A stretch of 64,000 bases of DNA, taken from assembly GCA_028455995.1 (NCBI GenBank), contig JABELC010000008.1:1425501-1489500 (forward strand). The letters are read 5' to 3'. The number at the start of each line of letters is the position of its first letter. Position 1 is the first letter of the stretch. Shown here piece after piece: positions 11,564 to 23,056 of the stretch. The DNA comes from Scleromitrula shiraiana (taxonomy: Eukaryota > Ascomycota > Leotiomycetes > Helotiales > Sclerotiniaceae). The notes beneath the pieces were generated by a model. That model searched no databases. It was not told where the DNA came from and worked only from the letters and a program-made list of their open reading frames with translations. Position numbers and translations under genes: made by a program.

Positions 11564-13026
11564 CTAAGCCTTAAAAGCACTAACAATACTAATGACATCC
11601 TCATCCGCCACCAAATGACTCAACCCCACCCTCTGCGGCACATGTCTAGCGCTCGCCCCCCAAACCAAGGCATACTTAAACGTATCCTTCAACGTCCTAT
11701 GAATCTGATCACAAACATCCTCAATGCGACTCCCACTCCTCACAATAAGCGCCTCCCCAAAATCCGGATCCACCCCCTTCCTCTTCGTATAAATCCGAAT
11801 CAACCTCAATTCCTCCCAGCATCTATCAACCACATCTCTGATCCCCAAATCCATTTCACATGACATAACAACCGTGTTTGGTTCGCGCGCGAGCTTATCC
11901 AGGAAATCGAGAGATACCGAGTCGATTTTGTTGTAGACGTAGAGACATTTGATATACTTGCGGTGGTCTTTCATGATGACGTCGATGAAGTCGTCGACGG
12001 TTATATTTTCGTCTCGGATGAGAACTTCGCAGTTTAGGATTTTGTAGTCCCGCAAGATGTTGTAGATCATTTTTTGATCGATGTTTTTGGGGGGTGTTTG
12101 GAAGGTTATTTTCATTCCTCCGGCGGTCTTGGGTTTAAGATATACGTTGCTGTACGGTTTGTCAACTATCATATCTAACTAGCTTCCCAACCCCAGAACC
12201 ATGGATATGTGTCAGTAAAAGATAGGAAATGGATAGCGTACGGTGGCTCCCTGTTCAATCTAATGCCCACGGCTTCCAATTCCGCCTCTAACAAAGCCCT
12301 CTGCTCCGCCTTCTTGGTCGCATCCAAAACCATCAGAATCAAATCACTTGTCTTAGCCGCACTAATAACCTGTCTACCTCTTCCCTTTCCCTCCGCTGCT
12401 CCCTCAATAATACCAGGTAAATCCAAGATTTGAATTTCCGCACCACCATACTCCAACACTCCTGGAATAGCAGTAAGAGTTGTGAAAGAATAGGCTGCTA
12501 CTTCAGATTTTGTCTTCGTTATCTTGGATAAGAAGGTCGATTTTCCTACGGATGGAAATCCTACTAGAGCGATTCGGGCGTCTCCAGATTTGGATACATC
12601 GAATCCTGTTCCGCCTCCGCTTCCAGCACCTGGGCCGGGCTCAAGTAATTGGGCACGATAACGGGCAAGTTTTCTGAGAATTGGGGTTAGTGGAGTTCTT
12701 CGGTTGGACGTGAAGTCATACATACCCTTTCAGAAGACCAAGATGATATTCTATGAAATAGAAATCAGTTATGATCACGTGTTGGTGACATTCTTCAGTT
12801 ATTTCACATACCAGTTGCCTTATTCTCTAACAACAAAGTCAGTATATGATCATTCGTAGTAACAATAAAGTATTGAATTCTTCAATACAAAGCACAAAAG
12901 TCAAGAACTTACTCTGCGTCCTCCTCATCTCATCCTCAATCCTTCCGCGATGTTAGCTTTTTCCCACCACCTCCAAACATGATTTTCAAAAGCTCACTCC
13001 TTGATCTTTTCTGTAATATTCACCAT
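11564..13026 (-). CDS. RBG1: DRG1/RBG1-family developmentally regulated GTPase
   Basis: This is an Obg-superfamily GTPase that helps stalled ribosomes together with a DFRP partner (Tma46 in yeast). Six exons were worked out: 13026..12998, 12941..12913, 12826..12812 (a 15-nt microexon), 12750..12726, 12673..12242 and 12149..11564, giving 371 residues. Only this splicing rebuilds the family N-terminus EDEMRRTQKNKATEYHLGLL followed by KGKLARYR. GTPase motifs are GFPSVGKS (about residues 70-77), DLPGIIEGAAEGKGRGRQ (about 114) and NKID (about 250). The C-terminal TGS domain ends ARHVPQRVGLSHLVADEDV. The length is normal and the assignment firm. The many tiny 5' exons are the odd feature. Confidence 0.93.
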
Positions 13027-13860
13027 GATTACGGTATTTGGCTACTGAGCCAGTTCACAATATCTCAGAAGAAATTATAGATGGTTGACTCGTGATTCAA
13101 AAAGATTCGAAATCTAAGTTTGGCATGTGTGTAAGGCGGTGATGGGTGGCAGACTAACTGGTTTTGGCATCACCCCTCCAGTCTCGCTGCTTTTATGATA
13201 ATCTACTTCAGTTATCCATGTTCTGTTGTCTGTTTAAAAAGTAAACATCACAATATACCTCAAGCCAATTTATCCTGTATATCTGTCTAGAGTATAGATA
13301 TTGAGATGTTTTGAAGTCAATTCGTTCTGAATATCTATATAAGATACAGATATTGATATAGTATTTCAACTCCAATACCAGTAAATAGACAGCCAAAATA
13401 TCAACAACTTGACTGCAAACTTGGAACTCAAAATGTTTCGAATAAGCACCTACTACCTCGAGTATCTGTGAACTCTCAACATGGAGACACTCTCGATTTA
13501 TGGAAACTACATAAGATCGTAAGATCGTATATGACTACAACCAGGATTTCTCGGACCCGAGTAGTGTCGATCCAGTTTATATCTAAGCTCCAGCCGGCAC
13601 CGAAAGTGGATAAGCAAAAAAGTACGGCACCAAAGGAGATGTATATAGTGAGTATTCATGGATTTACAGTATTGGAATATGCAATTTAGCCAACTACATC
13701 CCCACGGATACACGTATCCGTACGTAATTGTGAATTTTAGTCTTTAGAATGGATGATGGACAGGAGCTATGTCACTACGAAACACATACAGGTAAACCAA
13801 TTCCTTCTTTCATTGATTCTCCCACCTCTCTATTTCTCGACCATTCTTCCGCAAAACCTG
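13027..13860. other. Intergenic with an imperfect direct repeat
   Basis: Two imperfect copies of about 45 bp (13276-13318 and 13328-13372), each containing AGATATTGA, lie side by side. No gene was recognised. Short frames here lack any family signal. Confidence 0.5.
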
Positions 13861-15069
13861 ATGACCATGCCACCTCTCATCTACCTCGTCCGACACGCCG
13901 AAGGCGAACGCAACAGTAAAGAAAGAACTACAATACAGCATCTAGCCCGTAGATAAACTAACCACAGACCAGGGATCTCGCGATATCCACGATCCCCTCC
14001 TAACCACCACCGAAAAACAGCAATGTGCACATCTCCAAAAAACCTTCCCCTCTCATGATGAGATAGACCTAATCGTCTCATCCCATCTTCGACGAGCCAT
14101 CCAAACAGCAGTCCTCTCGTTTGGACCAGCTCTTACACGTCCGGATGTTCCGTTCATTCTTGCTCCTGACGCTCAATTGGCTAGTAGTAAGCCTTGTGAT
14201 ACTAGTTTTCCTAGGGATTTTCTAGAAGTTGAGCTCTCGAGGCTTTTCGCAGAGGATGAAATTGGGTTCGATTTGGGAGGGTGGATTATAGTTTGTTGAA
14301 CGAGGATTCAGAGATGAAGGTAGAAATTGTTATGATTTTTTATTGGAGTTCTAGCTTTCTCATAGTCAGGCCAGACTTGGTCTGGTTCTCCTATATTACA
14401 GCAGGATATGAAGTTCACAGGATGATATCTATGATTCCTCCCAATGGAGCTGGCTGTTACACACATCACCAACTACCCCTAATCCAAACCCCCTAATCCC
14501 CCTATCCCCTCATAAATCAAGTGATGAAAACCCACATATGCATCCACATGAATCCCAACACTCCAACACCCCCCCCCCCCCCCCCAAAAGCCAATATCTA
14601 ACTACCCTCCTCACCCCAGGAACAACCCCCCACCAAAGAACTCCTCGAAGCAGAAGGCAAAGCCCGCGCCGCCAGACTAAGCACCTATCTCTACAACCTC
14701 CCCCAAAAACACATCGTCGTAGTAACTCATGGACAAATTATCCATCGTCTCATTGAGGATACCGAGAATGTTATTGGTATGGAGAATAGAGAGAAGAGAC
14801 GAGGTATTTACTATTTTTCATTATCTGTTTCTTTATATTCATACATAAAATTGCAGCTATAAAGAGAAGATATTGATTTTCACTTTGGGATGGATTATGG
14901 AAAATGTCAGGTTCGACGGTTTGAATTTACGGAGGATTCTACGGTGAATGAAGCACGGATTGTGGAGACAGAGGGGAGGTTGGAGAGGTTGGGGAGGGTG
15001 AATGGGGAGTTGACTCTTGAATTTAAAGTTATGAGTTTGATAGCATACACTAAGTTTCTTTCCGGATGA
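13861..15069 (+). pseudogene. Phosphoglycerate-mutase-like (histidine phosphatase) gene, frameshifted
   Basis: The N-terminus MTMPPLIYLVRHAEGERN carries the RHA catalytic motif of the histidine phosphatase superfamily. It is followed after a 58-bp intron by DIHDPLLTTTEKQQCAHLQ and SSHLRRAIQTAVLSF, all typical of fungal members. Near 14280 the frame breaks: GFDLGG runs into a stop, while the next frame continues with DYSLLNEDSEM, consistent with loss of one base from an EGW-type motif. Later blocks persist: ELLEAEGKARAARLSTYLY, IVVVTHGQIIHRLIEDTENV with the second catalytic His, and VRRFEFTEDSTVNEARIVE near the end. A run of 17 C (14569-14585) interrupts the middle. The gene is either recently dead or affected by a base error. 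The product would have been a cytosolic phosphatase of unknown substrate. Confidence 0.6.
14569..14585. repeat. Poly-C homopolymer, 17 bases
   Basis: A run of 17 C lies inside the frameshifted phosphoglycerate-mutase-like gene. Such runs are prone to slippage and to sequencing error. Confidence 0.9.
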
Positions 15070-15291
15070 ACCAAATCAAGAAAGCAGATCATGTACAAAA
15101 GTCATGGGGAAAATTAAAAGTATGAGGGAATTTCGTCTGTGATAAAAACATACAGTTCAATTGGGCTATCCTACAATCACCAACTCGAACTTATTCAAAG
15201 CTGTTCTTGCAAAAAAGTAGTACTCCTCCAACTCCATCCAATGTCATAAATTATGTACCAACCCACATCATCATGTATACAAACAAACAAA

Positions 15292-18200
15292 TCAAGCAGC
15301 AGTGAACCCCAATTTCCCAAACAGACTATCCATCTGCACCCATTGCCTTCCACATTTGTCGAGGTATTTCTCTACGACACCTTTCAGCGAATCAAAGCAT
15401 ACCCGATTATGTTCTACAAGTGCCAGAACGCGTTCTAAGATTGAGCATGTTAGCTTGAATCACTCCATCCATTTGATAAAAATATGCATACCTTTATCCG
15501 TACCCTTTGCCCCAACCTTCGCCTTTTCCACATCAAATAAACTCGAGAAATATAACAGTTGGTTATACATCATTTTCTCCGTATATTCATATCTCATTTT
15601 ACCCAAACAGCCTATTCCCAAGAACTTCGGGCCCAGACAACGATGTCCATAAACACTCATTTGACGAGTGCGATTACCACATGCTTGATCATCACATACG
15701 AGCCAGCCCTCGTAGTATTTACATGACTCTTGACGAATTTGATGTTCGAGTTGCGCCATGACGGAGAGAGTGGAGAGTGTATTGCCACAACGACATGCTA
15801 TTCCTGAGGGTGTGCAGTTTTCGATACCGTTGAGGAGACCCTCGAAAGCGAATGTTCCTTTGCATGATCTGCAGCGTAAAGTCAGACGTGCAGACTCTGC
15901 AAAGCGGACTGAGTCGTCAATTTGACTTTCTAGAGGATGGATCTCGGTTTCGCCATTACTGGATGTGTTGTGATTGTTAATGCTGTATTTGCGAGCATCG
16001 AGACCAAGGCAATCAGCTAAACGAATTGTGTCTGTGCCGGAAATATTGGCGCATAGTCGCTCGACTGGTGGGAAGATTTGCTTATAGAGATACCATTCAA
16101 CATCGGGTTTGAGTCCAGAGTCACGTTTCATTACATCTTGAGGTGTATAAGAACGTTTAGCTGCGGACTCAGACGTACTTCCTTCCCCTGTAACGATGTA
16201 GGCAATAACATCATCCTTGCGAACCTGTTTCCCCTTAGCCATTTCTCGTAGAGCAACCTGGACTTGTGGCATATTATCCGCATTCGGGTAATCCTTTGGT
16301 GCTTTTCCAAGTTTCGTATAGATTGTGTATTGCTGAATAGGAACATTATTTTCTCTCATCTTTGTTGAAATTTCCCGAAGATACTCATGAATGCGTGTAA
16401 TGACTACATCGGCATCATCACCAGAAAGGATTTCGTTCAAAAGCTGAGATGACACTTCTTTTGATAAGTTGCAGTATTCACGACGCTTCATGTCGAGACC
16501 TTTGACCTCCATTTTGTCTACGTATTTCCCATCTACTTGTACCAAATTGATGGCCGCATATTTCTTCTTTGCTTGCAAAAGAATGCGCCTAAAGACGTTG
16601 TCGATGTCTATTTCCAATAATCTGTATCGATCGTTGACAGCCTTTTTGAAATCATTTCCAACCGCAAAAGCATCTTGGACATTGTCGACATTCGCGTTGA
16701 TCATTACAGAATCCGTGTCACCATAGATGACTTGTAAGGCTTTACTTTCAGCGAGGTCTTTGGTACTTCGCAGAATTTCACGACCCTTGTATGTTGTGAG
16801 AACAGCTAAAGGCCGAGCATAAAATCTGGATTTGGTATATCCCAAACAACCGTACATAGAGTTGGCGGTAAGCTTCAGTGCTAATTGCTTAATGTCCCAC
16901 GTCGCCAGTTGTTCTGCAGTAGCAAATCTGTCTTTCATAAGGCTCTTGACCTGGCGACGTCGGCTTACCAGTGTGGCGATGAGCTTTGGCAGGATACCTT
17001 GATCTTGATCGATTGGTACTTCGGGTACTTTATCTTCATCGTCGGACTGAAAAGCCATTAGCAAGTTATTCCAATACACGCAAGAAGAGATTCATACCAA
17101 GTTAAATCTATCGACAGTAGTGAAACAAATATTGAACTCCTGTATGATACTTGGGTACAGTGAGTTGAAGTCCATGACAAGCACAAATTTATCGTAAAGG
17201 CCTTTTTCTGGTTCAAAGACTAAACCGCCCTTATACTTGTCTTTTTTCTTTACATCTCCATTCTCCTCGTCTAGATTTTCTTCTTCGACTCGTTGCTTCC
17301 CTCTATATATAGCTTTATCGGGGCAAATATACTTGTTGCGGTGAAATTCATGAAGCAAAATGTATTCGTTACGTTCAGCTCGAGTACCAGTAAGAGTCCT
17401 TGCCCAGGAATTTCCAGCAAGATTGGTGAGAACTTTAGTTAGGGGAAGCATCTGAACTTTTAATGCAAGAGCCGCAATAAAGAATGTATCTGCTTCACAA
17501 TGGTTGACATAATCCATTAAACCATCTTTGGTTGAGGCCCAGGACTTTAGCACAGCCTCATTATCAATGTCGCGGCGCTTAGTGCCAGAAAGATAGAGAC
17601 TACACATCTCAGTGAGACTCCAAGATGTGCATTTTGTCATGGTAGATTTGCCTGCGTCGTTGGCTAAATCACACAAAAGGCGCCCAGAAAGTAGTTTACG
17701 TTCTTCAAAGAAGTTTCCTCCCATCTTGCCCATAGAATTGGGCCATTGCGTACGTCTCATTCTGCCGATGCGTGACCATTGTGGAGTTCTTCTGGCTTGT
17801 AAACGACTCAAAAGGATGCTGAAATCAACGCCCTCTAGTTGATGGCCGATAAGAACGTCGGGATCAACCAAGTCCAAACGTGCAAGGAAAAAACTTAGCA
17901 TCTCGTTCTCCTGCTTTACCAACTTGAGAAGACCCATTCCACGTTGTTTTGCCAATCCTTCGAAACCAATTGGGAATCCTGTTCCATTTGGTCGCATGAC
18001 GGTAAAGGTTTGGCAGGGCAATGCTTCAGGAGCTGTAGTATCCGTAAGAGAAATATTTTGATAAATGCGAGCACTTATTGCAAGAACTTCTTGTTTGTTC
18101 TCCTTTGCATTGAAGATGGTACGTAATGCGATACTCATCAAAGTCAATGGTGGCGCTTCTAAACTGTCCGATTCATCTAAAGGAGTGATTAAATTTGGCT

Positions 18201-19908
18201 TAGAAACCTGAACTTCAAGTTTGCAATGAGATGCGTTTTTGAGCACCCCAAAATCTGCGTCTTCAATACGTAGCCAGCATGGCCCCATGATGTTTTTCCA
18301 AAGGACAAACTGCTCAAAGAGAGGAGTGTTTGAACCAAAAACATGGGAAAAGGTTACACCCTTTTGTTGCTCCGGTTGCAATTGAGGTTCTGGAGAGGTT
18401 AGTCAGATGAAAATACTAATAGATCTTTTAGCTTACTTGAGTAAGGGTAGAGTAACTTCAAATACTCTCCTTCCTTTGGTATATCTGGTAGCTCAAAGGC
18501 ATATTTCCTTATGCAAGGCTTGATTTTATGAATTCCAACATTTAGCTTGGTCATCATATCATCAACTTCTTCGTAGACATCCTTCATATCCACTTCGTCT
18601 GTAGTATCACGCCCGTGACTTTGTCGATATTGCCGGGGAAGAAAAAAAAGTTTTCTGAGAATATTGTCGACTTTAACGAAGCAACTGACGTAAGAGCCCG
18701 TCTTCTTATTCTTTACTTTACCAAACAAACATAAACTGCCATTGATCTCGGTATAGTCGGTCCAAAACATGTTGAGACTACCATCTTCTTCGATAGCATC
18801 CTTGTAGTCAAGCTTCCCAAATGGCATAGTCTCTGCTGATTGACTACTATTCACGACATTCAATCTCTTCGTAACATCATTCCAAGATGATGCATCGGAG
18901 TCTTCGAGTGGAGCGTGAGTGGGAGAAGAGCTCGCCGGTGTTGGATATACTTCCTTTTTTATCCTTGGTGGGGGTCTTGTTCCCGATATATTGACACTAG
19001 TTGCAGTGATGCCATCGGCTTGGGCGATTTCCATCATGTCATCATCCTCCTCCTCTTCCTTCACAGTGATATTGAGCTTTCTCTCCATAGCCCTCGTAAC
19101 AGGAGATGAAGGCTGAGGTTCGCTAATTATCATGTCATCGTCATCAATACCGGCCATAAAATCTTCGTCATCGTCCATGTTGACGGCAGGAGCTTCAGGA
19201 GCTGTTGAAAATGAGGACCTAGTATCGGCTACTTTAGTCTTCTTTGAGGAATGTCTAGATTCGTCCAGTGATGGAGATAAGGCTCTTGTTCTTCGTTTTT
19301 CTTGCGTTCTGCTAGGTCTCGAGGATTGGGCTTTCAGTCTAGGGATATTTGTATCTACCTCACCTAGTAGATCCGCTAAAAAGTCGTCATCTGCTTTGGT
19401 CTTGACAAGCTATTCTGGTCAGCATGTATGCTCAATGGAAGATCACAGCGTATATACCTTAACTTTGGGTTGAGCAGCAGCTGGTCCTTTTGTGAAGTAA
19501 TTGCTAATATCCTTATCCATGCTTTCTTTAAAGGCTGCTTGCTCTGCCTCTCTCTTTCGTTTTGCTATAACAACTTCAGCTGTGATACTCCGTATTACGT
19601 GCTCACTACATACCAGGCTTTCCATTTTTGCCTTTCACGGGCAGTTCTTCCTCGCTCTCAGAGCCATATTGGGGCCTACTATCCCACTCTTCACGGCCAT
19701 CATCTGCATAACCTTCACCATTGTCATCAATGACAAAGTCGTCTTGGTCCAGTCGATTTCGAACAACCTTTTTATAACCCTCCTCGTCAACTTCCTCATA
19801 TAGGTCTTCTTCTTGCTGTACTTCATAAGTATCTAAGCGTTTCTTTCCAGATTCTCGAAGGGCACGAAGTTCGGCGAATCTCGCTCTTGTGCTTGCAGCT
19901 TTCGACAT
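15292..19908 (-). CDS. POL1: DNA polymerase alpha catalytic subunit
   Basis: This is the B-family polymerase that extends RNA primers made by primase at replication start. Exons are 19908..19614, 19564..19458, 19409..18437, 18389..17098, 17046..15492 and 15434..15292, giving 1454 residues, the usual size. Motif A is DFNSLYPSIIQEFNICF (about residue 865), motif B is KLTANSMYGCLGY (about 947) and motif C is YGDTDSV (about 997-1003). Two C-terminal zinc sites are visible: CRSC starting at about 1281, and cysteines near 1340, 1345, 1359 and 1369. The N-terminus (SKAASTRARFAELRALRESG) is the conserved Pol alpha N-domain. Intron 1 could end at 19580 (34 bp) or 19565 (49 bp). Both keep frame; the longer fits the local intron size and yields GKPAKRKRE. 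It is head-to-head with a PPR gene. Confidence 0.96.
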
Positions 19909-20385
19909 AATGACTCAATTGGTAATGAACTGACTGAAACTCCTTTGCAAGAATTCGAATGGAAACCAAAAAGAATGAAGATTATTTATAACATGAATAC
20001 TTCAGAAGAACTTATTATATGATTATATTAATACTGAATGAACAGTATAGTATGGGGAAATCTCCAAGACAGACTGACAGTATGTATTTCTTTTGTGTAT
20101 TGATTGTATAAGAGAGACAGACTTGGACTGGTGGGACTGGTAACACGACACAGGAGAATAATCTAAAAGTTTGGACGCGCATCGCTAAAGGTAGGAGGAG
20201 CGCGTATCCCTGTAATCTCAGAAAATCAATTTAATTTAATGTGCACGGTTTCACGGTTGTACTCTATTAGATGTTCACGGATTAATATCTCGCCGACCCG
20301 ACATTCTCTAAGCATAATTATATAAAAAATATCACACGATTATAGCCTTGAACGAATCGGTGCATTAAACATTCAAAATCAAGCA
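19909..20385. promoter_or_regulatory. POL1/PPR divergent promoter with two ACGCG sites
   Basis: The 477-bp gap between divergent starts contains ACGCG on the plus strand at 20175-20179 and on the minus strand at 20205-20201. ACGCG is the core of the MBF (MCB) element known to drive G1/S genes including POL1 in yeasts. Use here is inference. Confidence 0.4.
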
Positions 20386-22575
20386 ATGTTCGCATGTAGA
20401 GCATGTACGAAGCGTTGTTTGCAAACGCTCATTGGAGACTCAGCTACATTCCAGTTGCCTCCACAAGTTTCCCTTTCAAGAAAACAAATTTCGAGATCAT
20501 TTAACTCATCTGCGGCAGTTAATAATGTCGATGAGAGCACGGAAAATAACTACGAACCAGTAAGCCTTGACGAAGGATCAAAACCGAAGGGAAGTGGAAC
20601 ATCAGAGAGACAACAATGGCTAGAATCGAGGGGAACAAGACCTCTTAATAAGAAACCTGCTGCACTCGATCCACGAGCAGACAGCGCCTTTTTTAGGAGG
20701 CTTAAACAGCTTCAGGACCCTCTGGATCTGGCCACATTTATACGGAAACTTCTTGAGAAGGATGAATTCGAAACTGCATTGCTTTATGTCCGTTCTGCGA
20801 GCAAGAATATGCCTTGTGTGGTTAGCTGGAATCATATAATTGATTATCAATTCCGCAAAGGACAACTGACCCCAGCGATCAAGACTTATAACGAGGTTTG
20901 CTGTTTCTAAGATATTTTCTTGCATAGCACGACTAAACAATCTATATAGATGAAAAAACGATCTCAATTCCCGGATGCTCATACATATACTATTATATTC
21001 AGAGGCTGTAGCGAATACCCACATATCAAAGATGCACTTCACAAGGGATTGGCGATATATACTTCAATGAAGGCTGATAAATCGCGTGTACAGCCGACCA
21101 CCATTCATATGAATGCGATATTGAAGTTATGCTCGAGAGCTCATGACCGGGACGCTATGTTAAGTGTTGCCGGTGAGATGGAAGGCAGCTGCGCGCCAAA
21201 TAATTTAACCTTTACAACGATCCTAAATTCGTTTCGCATGGACGCTATACTAACCACTGATTTGAGCGAGGAGGAGATCAAAAAGATGAGGCAGAGAACA
21301 ATACAACACGCACATCGTATATGGGAAGATATATATGGCCGTTGGCGTAAGGGTAATATTTTTATTGACGAAGAGCTTGTTTGTGCTATGGGTCGAGTGC
21401 TATTGCTTGGTGGTGACCAGGATCTTGACGATATTCTCTCTTTGATTGAGCAGGCTATGAATATTCGCCGTCAACTTCCTAGGAGAGATACAGCAGCGCG
21501 ACGAAAGATAGAGCCTTCTCTTCAAGGATCTCTCAAATCGAGAGAAATCAAAGATGAGGAGCCTACATCGACCGGGGACGTCAGTACTGGCACATTAGAG
21601 CACTCAATACCGCCGAACGATCCGTTCGCTCTTTCTCCCCAAGATCCAGTTACGTCAACATCCTTTGTGCATGCGACACCGGGCCGAAACACACTCTCGT
21701 TAGTACTGCAAGCACTAAGCGCGATGCACAATAAGGAAGCTGCAACAAAATACTGGAATTTGTTCGTGCACAAACTAGAAATCAAACCCGATGAAAACAA
21801 CTATGTTGAGTACCTTAGAATCCTCCGTGTCTTTAGATCAAGTGCAGAGGCCTCTAAGCTCATCCAATCGATGCCCAAAGGATGCCTATCGCCAAAAGTA
21901 TTCCGTATCGCCATCGCCGCCTGCGAACGCGACAAAAACAATAAAAACGTCTTCGCCAACGCCGGGAAAATCCTCGACGTAATGCAAATGAGTCTCCCCA
22001 TCCCCGACATCCGCGCCTTAACCTGTTACCTCAACGTAGCCATGACCTCAACCCCTGGCGGCACCTCCCCAAGGAAAGCCGCCGTCGCTCGCGCACAAGG
22101 CCAACAAATTCTCCGCGCCCTCGATCGTCTTAACCCCTCCTATCTAAACGTCCGCTCCTTACTCATATACGGCAACCCCACCTCCCCCCGCTCCATCGAA
22201 AAATCCCACTTCCACAATGAAGAATTCAAGCAAGAAGTGGAACTCCTCATCCGCCGCATGATCGCCGCCTATACTCTCCTCATGGATAAAGCCCTCGTTC
22301 CAAGTGATACGTATGGAGAATTATCCGGACGACGCGGTAAATTGGCATCGTATGTCACGAGATCGAAAATAGGAAATAATCCTAATTATAAGAAGATACC
22401 TGGTCCATATGAACCACCGCCTGTAGTCACTGAGACTAATGGGGAATCTGTTGAAAATCCACCACGTGTTTTCAGCAGGCAGGAGACAAGGGGCTTCCGC
22501 GCAGCGGCAAATCTTGGTATGGCTCCACGGGCGGCTGTTCGATCATTTTTGAGCCGAGGACCAGGATCTGTATAG
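20386..22575 (+). CDS. Pentatricopeptide-repeat protein, probably mitochondrial
   Basis: Exons are 20386..20895 and 20950..22575 (54-bp intron, GTTTGC donor), giving 711 residues. The N-terminus is Cys/Arg-rich, lacks early acidic residues and reads like a presequence (MFACRACTKRCLQTLIGD, later RKQISRSFNSSAAV). PPR-like helical pairs are visible: VSWNHIIDYQFRKGQLTPA, FPDAHTYTIIFRGCSEYP, TIHMNAILKLCSRAHDRDAM and APNNLTFTTILNSF. A further set appears near residue 430 (LSLVLQALSAMHNKEAA). Fungal PPR proteins process or stabilise mitochondrial RNA or help assemble the mitoribosome. I cannot say which named member this is. The codon style shifts toward C-ending codons in the last 700 bp, without a break in frame. 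Confidence 0.8.
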
Positions 22576-23056
22576 ATGATAGAGTGAGCGATGTTATGTT
22601 GTACAGCGTTGTATAGCATTAGAGATAAACCTGTCATATACCTCCTAGTTTGTACTTACTCTTATTTCACTGCCATGAGATGAGAATAGTTTCATTGTAC
22701 CATATTAAATTCCACACGAATTACGCATTTTCACACTTTATCCAATTATACAAATGAGGAACCTTATATGGAAGAAACTCAATTGAATTCTTCTGCAGTG
22801 TTGATTAAGTCCTATAGTGACAAATCTTCGACGGAACTGGCTAATGTTCTAATGTGACCACCTCTCGGTCATGAATGAATTGAGTACTTTCTGTTCCAAC
22901 ATAAAGATACTAAGATGAGCAACTTTGACAACCATACTTTTCTCAAACGTCTCTTTGTTACCCCCCTCTTCATTACCATATCCTCAAAAAAGAATGATCC
23001 ACAATTCAACCACAATAATGAATACTTAACCATCAATCATAAAACAATACAATCAA
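22576..23056. other. Intergenic, convergent gene ends
   Basis: The gap lies between the 3' ends of the PPR gene and the large unrecognised gene. It is AT-rich and nothing was recognised. Confidence 0.6.
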
